5,880 bases of DNA, taken from positions 1 to 5,880 of the forward strand of contig JAUXHQ010000132.1 of NCBI GenBank assembly GCA_030621455.1, read 5' to 3'. The position numbers were made by a program, and so were the translations under genes. The notes under the pieces are model-generated. The model did not search any database. It was not told where the DNA came from and saw nothing but the letters and a program-made list of their open reading frames with translations. Origin of the DNA: Deltaproteobacteria bacterium (GTDB lineage Bacteria > Desulfobacterota > UBA8473). Positions 1-5,879 of this stretch are shown here, one piece after another; position 1 is the first letter of the stretch; each line of letters begins with the position of its first letter.

Positions 1-1
1 G

Positions 2-268
2 GACATCCGGGAGTTGCAGGACCTTATCGAAGAGCTGGAAGGCAAGGTTGAGTTGCCCAAGAGTTTCATCATACCGGGTGGGTCTATGGCCTCGGCGTCT
101 CTCGGTATGGCCAGGACAATAATTAGAAGGGGAGAGAGAAGGGCTGCCGGGTTAAAGGAAGATAGCCTTTTGCCCAATGATAAGATCCTTGCTTACCTGA
201 ATAGATCAGCAGACCTGATATTTATTCTGGCCCGGTATGAAGAGGGGAGAGGTGCGGGAGGGGTATGA
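2..268 (+). CDS. PduO-type cob(I)alamin adenosyltransferase, C-terminal part (5' end outside window)
   Basis: This is the C-terminal portion of an ATP:cob(I)alamin adenosyltransferase of the PduO/MMAB family. These enzymes move the 5'-deoxyadenosyl group of ATP onto cob(I)alamin to make coenzyme B12 in the cytosol. The frame is open from the left edge, so the TTG at 14 is probably an internal Leu, not a start. Visible family motifs in order are FIIPGGS (codons 65-85), ARTIIRRGERR (110-142) and AYLNRSADLIFILAR (191-235). They match the conserved C-terminal helices of human MMAB and bacterial PduO (FILPGG, CRRAER, FLNRLSD.LF.LAR), including the RR.ER cluster whose mutation in MMAB causes disease. 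About 88 residues are visible, roughly half of a usual 170-190 aa enzyme. The stop codon TGA overlaps the next gene's ATG, implying one mRNA and translational coupling. No frameshift is seen. The family call is strong. The substrate step (corrinoid salvage or de novo cobyrinate adenosylation) cannot be told from this part. Confidence 0.9.
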   Translation, partial: DIRELQDLIEELEGKVELPKSFIIPGGSMASASLGMARTIIRRGERRAAGLKEDSLLPNDKILAYLNRSADLIFILARYEEGRGAGGV

Positions 269-1131
269 TAGTAGACGTTCACACCCATGTATTCCCTGAA
301 GAGGTGAGGAAAAACGTGTCCAAGTACAGAAAGAGAGACCCTCTCTTTCGCTTGTTATTCGGCAGTGAGTGGTCCAAAACGCTCGGTGAATCAAAGAAAG
401 TAGCGATGATAGGTGTTGAAGAACTCATAGCAGCCATGGACGAGTCGGGGGTAGACAAGAGCGTGGTATGCGGTTTTGCATGGTCAGACCAGGGACTCTG
501 CAGGGATGGCAATGACTATATTCTGGAGAGTATAAAAAGATATCCCGATAGACTGATCGGTTTTGTCTCTATCCGGTTGAACGACAGTGGCGACACTGTC
601 AAAGAGATTGAGCGATGTGTCGGCCTGGGCGCGAAAGGAGTTGGAGAGATCGTTACAGAGGCTCATGGCGTAGATATAGATGATGAAAAAGTCATGGCGC
701 CAGTTGTCGAAGCATCAAAAAGCCTCAATATCCCCATCATGGTCCACGCCAATGAGACTGTGGGCCATTACTACGTGGGAAAGGCCAAAACAGTACTCAG
801 ACAATACTACAATTTTATACTTTCCTGGCCGGACGTGGACATCATTATGGCGCACTGGGGGGGCGGGCTCCTCTTTTATGAATTGATGCCGGAGGTAGCC
901 AGGGCCTGTGAAAGGGTATATTATGACACTGCGGCGTCCATCTTCTTGTACTCAGCAAATGTATATCCATCTGCGGTACAAATAATCGGCGCCGACAAAA
1001 TCCTCTTCGGTACCGATTATCCTTTGATAGACCAGAGGAGGTATCTCAAACAGATAGAGAATTCAGGCCTGTCAAAGGGGGATATGGAAAAGATATACGG
1101 TGAGAATGCCAGAAGGGTGCTGAGGTTATAG
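265..1131 (+). CDS. Amidohydrolase family protein (Amidohydro_2/ACMSD-like TIM-barrel metal-dependent hydrolase or decarboxylase)
   Basis: A 288-aa cytosolic protein of the amidohydrolase superfamily, Amidohydro_2 type. Members hydrolyse C-N, C-O or C-C bonds or decarboxylate aromatic acids, using a metal held in a TIM barrel. Visible catalytic or metal-binding candidates, in the expected order for the fold, are H6 and H8 of DVHTH at the end of strand 1, H161 in MVHAN, H197 in MAHWGGG and D251 in LFGTDYP. E128 lies in a GVGEI motif, often seen in this subgroup. The length is typical and there is no signal peptide or membrane segment. The ATG at 265 overlaps the preceding TGA as ATGA and follows a purine-rich stretch (GGGAGGGG at 256-263, AGAGG at 248-252), so translation is probably coupled to the adenosyltransferase. 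The last codons run into the start region of the M16 gene, with only three bases between stop and GTG. The substrate is unknown: the fold is certain, but nothing visible separates a hydrolase from a decarboxylase. A role in corrinoid metabolism is possible only by gene position. Confidence 0.9.
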   Translation: MIVDVHTHVFPEEVRKNVSKYRKRDPLFRLLFGSEWSKTLGESKKVAMIGVEELIAAMDESGVDKSVVCGFAWSDQGLCRDGNDYILESIKRYPDRLIGFVSIRLNDSGDTVKEIERCVGLGAKGVGEIVTEAHGVDIDDEKVMAPVVEASKSLNIPIMVHANETVGHYYVGKAKTVLRQYYNFILSWPDVDIIMAHWGGGLLFYELMPEVARACERVYYDTAASIFLYSANVYPSAVQIIGADKILFGTDYPLIDQRRYLKQIENSGLSKGDMEKIYGENARRVLRL

Positions 1132-1137
1132 GAAGTG
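1122..1137 (+). promoter_or_regulatory. Ribosome-binding site and GTG start of the M16 gene, inside the end of the amidohydrolase gene
   Basis: GAGG at 1122-1125 lies inside the last codons of the amidohydrolase gene, nine bases before the GTG at 1135. The preceding in-frame TAG (1129-1131) rules out a longer N-terminus. The next in-frame ATG, at residue 13, would cut into the first beta strand of the conserved M16 fold. The GTG is therefore the best start, and ribosomes ending the upstream gene would be well placed to reinitiate. Confidence 0.65.
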
Positions 1138-3711
1138 AAAGATTATCAGAGATTCAAATTGGAAAACGGGATGACCGTCATCCTGCAGGAAAACCACTCG
1201 GCCCCCGTGGTCGCCCTTCAGGTCTGGGTAAAGGCCGGCAGTGCTGATGAAACCGATAAGAAGGCAGGTATCTGCCATTTAGTAGAACACATGGTCTTTA
1301 AGGGTACAGACAAGAGAAAAGTAGGCGAGATTGCCTATGAAATAGAGTCGTCCGGTGGGGAGATCAATGCGTACACGTCACATAACCAGACCGTCTACCT
1401 TGTAACAGTAGCGAGTAGATTCTTCGAATTGGGGCTTGACGTACTCTCCGACATTGTGACCCGGCCTTCCTTTGATCCCGGGGAGTTGGAAAATGAAAAG
1501 GAAGTAATATTGGAAGAGATTAAGCGGGAAGAGGACAACCCTATGGCGAAGTTGACCCAGGTCCTTTTCTCCACATGTTATGAATTACATCCTTACAGAC
1601 GGCCGATAATCGGGTTTGAAGATACGGTAAGATGTCTAAGCAGAGATGACCTCCTCGATTTCTATAGAATGAAGTATACCCCAAGCAATATCACGCTGGT
1701 GGTGGTGGGGGACGTGGACACCGGTATCGCCAGGGCAAAGGTGGAAAGGGCCTTCAAAGGTTTCAGTTCAGAAGATGAAACCAACCATGAGAGGGCCAAA
1801 AAACCGCTTGAACCGCGTCAAGAGGCGATAAAGAGTAATGTTATGATAAGGGAAGTAATGGAAGGCTATATGAGCATGGCGTTCCATATACCTGGTATCG
1901 ACCATCGAGATTCATGCGCTTTGGACATCCTTTCCTTCATACTGGGTAACGGTGAGTCTTCACGACTCTTCAGAAAAGTAAAAGACCACAAAAGCTTGGT
2001 TCATTCCATAGGTTCTTCTGTTTTTGTCCCGACTGAACGGGGACTCCTCGCTGTAGCCGGCATGATGGACAAAGAAAACTCAAAGGACGCCCTGGCAGCC
2101 ATACTGGAAGAAATATACAGGCTAAAACACGAGAAGGTAAGCGAGGATGAGCTGGAAAAGGCAAAGCTGAATATTGAAAGTGAGTTTATATACGGCAAAG
2201 AAACCATAGGCGGACAGGCCAGACAGTTAGGAAGCTTTGAGGTGGTGGTTGGTAACGTCGGTTTTGAAAAGGATTATATTAAGCGTATATCCAGGGTGAA
2301 AAGCCAGGACATCATGAGGGTTGCAAAAAAGCATCTGAACAACAAGAACTTGACGGTTGTCTTCATGCTGTCCCATAAGAGCGGCGATGCTATCGATGAA
2401 GATACGATAAAAGAGATTGCCTCACGAGAGGAAAAGAGGTTAAGATGCCAATATTCAAGGTCCCATAAGAAAGGGGGAGAAGAACCCAAGAAGATAGTCC
2501 TGGAAAATGGAATGACCCTGTTAATCAAGGAAGATCATTCTGCTCCTCTTGTTACAATGAAGGCCGCCTTCTTGGGGGGACTGAGATTTGAAGAGAAGAA
2601 ATCAAACGGGGTCAATAACTTTATGGCATCGATGCTCACCAAGGGTGCGAAGGGCCTAAATGCCCTTGAAGTAGCCCGAACCATCGAATCCATGGCAGGG
2701 TGTATCCAGGGGTTTTCAGGTAGGGACAGTTTCGGCCTATATTGCGAAATCTTGAGCAGATTCTTTGACAGGGGGCTGGGACTCTTCGTGGATACCATCA
2801 TCGACCCCACGTTTGATTCGGTAGAACTGGAAAAAAGGAGAGCGGACATACTTGCGGCCTTGCGACAGCAAGAAGATAATCTGGCTTCTTATGCATTCGA
2901 TATTTTTACAGATACTCTCTATGATTGTCACCCCTATGGGATGAATATGCTGGGCACCAGGGAATCGATCCTCAATATGGCTCAGGATGATTTGAGGAAT
3001 TATTACAGACTCTATGCAACCCCCACGAACATGGTTCTCAGTATAGTGGGTGATGTCAGCGTAGATCACGTGGAGGAAAAGGTGAGGGAGCTCTTTGAGG
3101 ATTTTACCGCCAGTGACTTTAATATCCCGGAGGTTCCTGTGGAGCTTACCCCGGAGACGATAAAGAATGTGGAGATATACAGGGGGAAAAAACAGGCCCA
3201 TCTAATCCTTGGATTCTTAGGAACCACCATATACAGCCCGGACAGATATCCTCTCGATGTTCTCAACGCAGTCTTATCAGGACAGGGGGGTAGACTCTTT
3301 ATGGAGTTGAGGGATAAGCTTGGTCTGGCATATTCAGTCGCAGCCTTCTTCCGTCAGGGGATAGACCCTGGTTTTATAGGGGTCTATATCGGTACGAGTC
3401 CCGAAAAGTTGGAGATGGCCACTGAAGGTATTAAGAATGAGTTGCAAAGGGTAAGAGAGGGAAAAGTACACCCCGATGAATTGGAACGAGCGAAGAGATA
3501 CCTGATGGGTAATTTCGAGATCGGTTTACAGACGAACTCTGCAAAGGCGGCTACCATGGCGCTATCCGAGATATATGGTTTGGGGTTTTCTCATTTCACG
3601 GAGTATCCCAAGCGGATATCCGGCGTAACCTCTGATCACGTTCTAGATGTGGCAAGAAAATACATTGACCTCGACCGGCATTCCCTGGCCGTTATCAGAC
3701 CGCCCAAATAG
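1135..3711 (+). CDS. Two-domain fused M16 (insulinase/pitrilysin family) zinc metallopeptidase
   Basis: An 858-aa zinc peptidase of family M16, built from two tandem halves that each show the same fold (about residues 7-420 and 453-850, joined by a charged linker). The N-half has the inverted zinc motif H48-L-V-E-H52 and the expected third ligand E128, 76 residues after H52, in VILEEIKREEDN. The C-half aligns closely (KLENGMTVILQENHSAP against VLENGMTLLIKEDHSAP), but these positions are N495, A498, S499 and A575, so it is catalytically dead. In reverse, the substrate-binding R/Y motif is intact in the C-half (R726 and Y733 in LRDKLGLAYSV) and replaced by K283 and H290 in the N-half. This is the classic division of labour of pitrilysin-type clamshell peptidases, which enclose and cut small peptides. 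The length is close to fused bacterial M16 proteins (about 850-950 aa). No signal peptide or membrane segment is visible, so a cytosolic location is inferred. It is the last gene of the purine-rich run and ends with TAG. Substrate unknown. Confidence 0.93.
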   Translation: MKDYQRFKLENGMTVILQENHSAPVVALQVWVKAGSADETDKKAGICHLVEHMVFKGTDKRKVGEIAYEIESSGGEINAYTSHNQTVYLVTVASRFFELGLDVLSDIVTRPSFDPGELENEKEVILEEIKREEDNPMAKLTQVLFSTCYELHPYRRPIIGFEDTVRCLSRDDLLDFYRMKYTPSNITLVVVGDVDTGIARAKVERAFKGFSSEDETNHERAKKPLEPRQEAIKSNVMIREVMEGYMSMAFHIPGIDHRDSCALDILSFILGNGESSRLFRKVKDHKSLVHSIGSSVFVPTERGLLAVAGMMDKENSKDALAAILEEIYRLKHEKVSEDELEKAKLNIESEFIYGKETIGGQARQLGSFEVVVGNVGFEKDYIKRISRVKSQDIMRVAKKHLNNKNLTVVFMLSHKSGDAIDEDTIKEIASREEKRLRCQYSRSHKKGGEEPKKIVLENGMTLLIKEDHSAPLVTMKAAFLGGLRFEEKKSNGVNNFMASMLTKGAKGLNALEVARTIESMAGCIQGFSGRDSFGLYCEILSRFFDRGLGLFVDTIIDPTFDSVELEKRRADILAALRQQEDNLASYAFDIFTDTLYDCHPYGMNMLGTRESILNMAQDDLRNYYRLYATPTNMVLSIVGDVSVDHVEEKVRELFEDFTASDFNIPEVPVELTPETIKNVEIYRGKKQAHLILGFLGTTIYSPDRYPLDVLNAVLSGQGGRLFMELRDKLGLAYSVAAFFRQGIDPGFIGVYIGTSPEKLEMATEGIKNELQRVREGKVHPDELERAKRYLMGNFEIGLQTNSAKAATMALSEIYGLGFSHFTEYPKRISGVTSDHVLDVARKYIDLDRHSLAVIRPPK

Positions 3712-3726
3712 TGTTCATCCAGAAAT

Positions 3727-3752
3727 GAGGATTTTTATTCAAGATCAAGGCA
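3727..3752 (+). repeat. Short segment resembling the reverse complement of 5820-5846
   Basis: This 26-base stretch begins GAGGATTTT and continues to AAGATC and GGCA. The - strand sequence of 5820-5846 has the same blocks in the same order, with two small indels between them. It may be a decayed copy of the right-hand sequence, or chance similarity in AT-rich DNA. Confidence 0.3.
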
Positions 3753-3764
3753 TGGGGAAAAAAT

Positions 3765-3797
3765 AACCGCAGGCATATGTTTAATATTCCGAGGATT
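3765..3797 (+). repeat. Left imperfect inverted-repeat candidate (partner 5840-5873)
   Basis: The blocks AACCGCAGG (3765-3773) and CGAGGATT (3790-3797) are separated by 16 bases. The - strand of 5840-5873 has the same two blocks separated by 17 bases. With one gap, 26 of 34 columns agree by hand alignment. The two copies lie in opposite orientation on either side of the M48 gene. No transposase or target duplication is visible, so it is not called as an insertion sequence. Confidence 0.4.
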
Positions 3798-3877
3798 ATT
3801 TTTTGAGCATAACGCAGATATTGTGCAAAAAGACCATTTATGGATGGACACTAAATAGGCCGACTGAGTTGTTGAAC

Positions 3878-3897
3878 AGGTCGCAATATTTCGACCT
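3878..3897. promoter_or_regulatory. 20-bp palindrome, candidate operator upstream of the M48 gene
   Basis: The sequence AGGTCGCAATATTTCGACCT is a dyad with nine of ten base pairs matched; the single mismatch is C3884 against T3891, flanking a central AATATT. The symmetry stops sharply at both ends. Size and symmetry fit a binding site for a dimeric regulator. It ends 12 bases before the TTG start and overlaps where the -35 element would lie for a TATAAT at 3916-3921. As RNA it would form a 6-bp AGGTCG/CGACCT stem with an 8-base loop and no T-run after it, so a terminator is unlikely. Confidence 0.45.
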
Positions 3898-3921
3898 TGG
3901 ATTCGGATCTTGATATATAAT
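3891..3921 (+). promoter_or_regulatory. Possible sigma-70-like promoter (TCGACC ... TATAAT)
   Basis: A perfect TATAAT stands at 3916-3921. The best -35 is weak: TCGACC at 3891-3896, four of six matches to TTGACA, with a long 19-base spacer. If used, transcription would begin near 3928, inside the called M48 frame and after its TTG start. Either this is not the promoter or the true start codon is downstream. AT-rich DNA yields such hexamers by chance. Confidence 0.2.
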
Positions 3922-5727
3922 AACCTCATTTATCTACTCGTCGTCATCCTCATACTCTCCACAAGCAGCGTACCGGATTCCCCACAAATCCCGCCGCCTT
4001 TGGCAGTCTTGATTTTTCTGGTGAAAGGATTACTCTACCAGCAACTCGTCCACCGTATCCACGGACGAGACCGCATACAACTTGCTTCTCAATATTTTGC
4101 CGCAGAACAAAAACTCTCCATCATGGCGATCATCTTGATAGCTACTGATGTCTGTCTGCTCGATTTCAAATATTACATGTCCCAACTCCCCTTGACGTCC
4201 AAACTTCCTGTACTGGTCAACTTTGGTGGTCTCTCGCTCTTTTTCGGGTACCTGGCAATCATGTGGAGTCATGCCAGAAAAAGCTACCATGCTGTTTTCG
4301 GCAGGATGTACAATCGGCGATCTTTTCTTCTTAACAACGTCAAAATCAACCTTCCGATCATTTTGCCATGGCTCTTCTTATCTCTGCTTGCCAACCTCCT
4401 GGAGTTGTCCCCCATCCCATGGCTTAAAGACTTCATGGCCTCCCCATGGGGAGAACCGCTATTTTTCGTCTTCTTCGTTCTGATTCTCGTCCTGACTTTT
4501 CCGGCTATTATTATCCGGCTCTGGAATTGCTCCCCACTGCCGGCCGGCGATATCAGAACCCGGATAGAAAAATTCTGCCGGAAAGAGCGCCTTGAGTATG
4601 CCGAGATCATGAGCTGGCCTTTGTTTGAGGGGCAAATGTTGACGGCCGGCGTTATGGGGCTCGTCAAGAGATTTCGCTATTTGCTGATCACCCCTGCCAT
4701 GCTCAATGCCATGACCCCTGAAGAAATCGAGGCGGTAATGGCCCACGAAATAGGCCATGTAAAGAAACACCACCTCCAACTTTATTTCCTCTTCTTTGTC
4801 GGCTTCGGATTGCTGGCCCAGGTTAGCGCCTCTCCTTTCCTCTATGTCCTACTCAACTCCGATTTCTTTTATAAAATGAGCCTCTTTACCAACAAAGAAC
4901 CGGCTTCTGCTTTGGCCTTTATGACCACCATCCCCATGTTTGTGCTCATGATCGTCTACTTCCGGTATGTCTTGGGTTTTTTCATGAGAAACTTTGAAAG
5001 GCAGGCAGATCTCCATGTATTTGAGACGATGCCCGACAGTAGACCGCTCATTAGCGTCTTGGAAAAGATCGCCTGGTTGAACGGCAATATTCGCGACCTG
5101 CCGAGCTGGCATCACTTCAGCATTGGTCAGCGTGTGGACTTCCTGCAAAAATGCCAGGAGTATCCATCACTCATCAGGAAACACAACCGCAAGGTTTACA
5201 GCATGCTGTCACTTTATCTATTAACCGTAGCCGTCACCGGTTTTCTCCTCTGGAAGATGCCGACGAATCTACTAGAAGGAGCCGCCACAGAAAAATTTAC
5301 TGCGGCGGTGATAAAACACAAAATTAAAGAGGACCCGCAAAACCATCTTTGGCATCAACTGATGGGGGACTTGCAATACGAAAAAAAATTGTATCCGCAG
5401 GCGATTGCCTCCTACGAAACCGCCCTGGGACTGGAGCCCGACAACTCTGAAGTTTTGAACAATTTAGCCTGGCTCCTACTGACCGCCGAAGGAAAAGAAT
5501 TCCTTGACCCGGTGAGGGCGCTGTCCCTTGCAAAACGGGCAGTCAAGTTGAGATCCCTCGGCCATATACTTGACACCCTGGCAACAGCTTATTGGATGAA
5601 TGGTTTTAATGAAATTGCCGTAATGACAGAAAGACAGGCAATGGCTAGAGATCCGGCCAATCGCAAATACTACCGCAACCAGATGGAAAGATTCGCCACC
5701 TATAAGCGACTCCTTCCCACGGAATAG
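3910..5727 (+). CDS. Multi-pass membrane M48-family zinc metalloprotease with C-terminal TPR domain
   Basis: A 605-aa integral inner-membrane peptidase. The zinc motif is H279-E-I-G-H283, preceded by MTPEEIEAVMA as in other M48 proteins; the likely third ligand is E363 in FERQAD. By eye the membrane segments are near 5-18, 29-46, 69-86, 98-120, 147-166, 183-205, 288-315, 334-358 and 431-449. Residues 478-584 form about three TPR units (GDLQYEKKLYPQAIASYETA, NNLAWLLLTAEG, LDTLATAYWMNG), a protein-binding scaffold. Basic loops at 47-68, 121-146, 206-286 and 359-430 put the active site in the cytosol by the positive-inside rule, leaving the TPR in the periplasm. M48 relatives (HtpX, Ste24, BepA) act in membrane or envelope protein quality control; the exact role here is inferred. 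Start: TTG with only a weak GGA (3899-3901) upstream; no ATG or GTG lies between the in-frame stop at 3865 and the TTG, and the first in-frame ATG is residue 72, inside a membrane segment. Codon use differs clearly from the upstream genes. Confidence 0.9.
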   Translation: MIYNNLIYLLVVILILSTSSVPDSPQIPPPLAVLIFLVKGLLYQQLVHRIHGRDRIQLASQYFAAEQKLSIMAIILIATDVCLLDFKYYMSQLPLTSKLPVLVNFGGLSLFFGYLAIMWSHARKSYHAVFGRMYNRRSFLLNNVKINLPIILPWLFLSLLANLLELSPIPWLKDFMASPWGEPLFFVFFVLILVLTFPAIIIRLWNCSPLPAGDIRTRIEKFCRKERLEYAEIMSWPLFEGQMLTAGVMGLVKRFRYLLITPAMLNAMTPEEIEAVMAHEIGHVKKHHLQLYFLFFVGFGLLAQVSASPFLYVLLNSDFFYKMSLFTNKEPASALAFMTTIPMFVLMIVYFRYVLGFFMRNFERQADLHVFETMPDSRPLISVLEKIAWLNGNIRDLPSWHHFSIGQRVDFLQKCQEYPSLIRKHNRKVYSMLSLYLLTVAVTGFLLWKMPTNLLEGAATEKFTAAVIKHKIKEDPQNHLWHQLMGDLQYEKKLYPQAIASYETALGLEPDNSEVLNNLAWLLLTAEGKEFLDPVRALSLAKRAVKLRSLGHILDTLATAYWMNGFNEIAVMTERQAMARDPANRKYYRNQMERFATYKRLLPTE

Positions 5728-5807
5728 CAGGTCATGGAACGGGGAATAATCACCATAAGCGCTAAGGGACGAGGCCAAAATAACTTCCCCATTTGTGCAT
5801 CTCATCT

Positions 5808-5879
5808 TCAGGCCATCTTTGCCCGATCTTCAAGCACAAAATCCTCGAAATAGGTCAGACTATTCCTGCGGTTTTGCGC
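5808..5879 (-). CDS. Possible C-terminal tail of a convergent gene of unknown function (5' end outside window)
   Basis: On the - strand only one frame enters from the right edge without an early stop. It gives 23 residues, including NRRNSLTYFEDFVLEDR, and ends with TGA (complement of 5808-5810). The composition looks protein-like, with no run of rare or odd codons, and convergence with the M48 gene across an 80-base gap is ordinary. I do not recognise the family, and 23 residues are too few to assign one. The same DNA resembles part of the 3712-3909 gap, so it could instead be a repeat without coding function. Confidence 0.4.
   Translation of the reverse strand, partial: AQNRRNSLTYFEDFVLEDRAKMA
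5840..5873 (-). repeat. Right imperfect inverted-repeat candidate (partner 3765-3797)
   Basis: Read on the - strand, this carries AACCGCAGG (complement of 5865-5873), 17 intervening bases, then CGAGGATT (complement of 5840-5847). It mirrors the left copy with one single-base gap. It overlaps the possible convergent gene tail, so the similarity could be between a gene end and a decayed copy of it, rather than between element ends. Confidence 0.4.

Larger units (their letters stand above)
3712..3909. other. AT-rich intergenic gap between the M16 and M48 genes
   Basis: About 200 bases without a supportable gene. The frame covering 3785-3913 is open but has no ATG or GTG and no similarity I recognise. 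The opposite-strand frame covering much of the gap also looks non-coding. No strong stem plus T-run follows the M16 stop; the only candidate is ATCC...GGAT with T-run near 3717-3736, a 4-bp stem. The gap holds two segments resembling the right end of the window (3727-3752 and 3765-3797) and a 20-bp palindrome (3878-3897), each listed separately. The change from purine-rich to pyrimidine-rich coding sequence occurs across it. Confidence 0.6.

Noticed and set aside
14..268. TTG at 14 as the start of a short complete gene
   Set aside because: The frame is open to the left edge and the product aligns only to the C-terminal half of PduO-type enzymes, so the gene is truncated by the window.
2737..3201. 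Long opposite-strand open frame of 154 codons inside the M16 gene
   Set aside because: It is a shadow of the clearly coding M16 C-half and shows no family motif.
3717..3736. Possible terminator after the M16 gene (ATCC, 8-base loop, GGAT, T-run)
   Set aside because: The stem is only four base pairs, too weak to call an intrinsic terminator.
3785..3913. Open + strand frame in the gap, 42 codons ending at the TGA at 3911-3913
   Set aside because: It has no ATG or GTG start, no recognised similarity, and the length is within chance for this stretch.
3735..3929. Opposite-strand open frame of 64 codons across the M16-M48 gap
   Set aside because: It overlaps the M48 start, has no recognisable motif or good ribosome-binding site, and its composition looks like translated intergenic DNA.
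5741..5790. GGGGAA (5741-5746) and TTCCCC (5785-5790) inverted pair, with AGCGCT palindrome at 5758-5763, between the convergent genes
   Set aside because: The loop is 38 bases and there is no T-run next to either stem, so neither a terminator nor an attachment site is supported.
5734..5852. Small + strand open frame starting ATG after the M48 gene (39 codons)
   Set aside because: No ribosome-binding site, protein-like motif or conserved feature, and it overlaps the likelier - strand gene tail.
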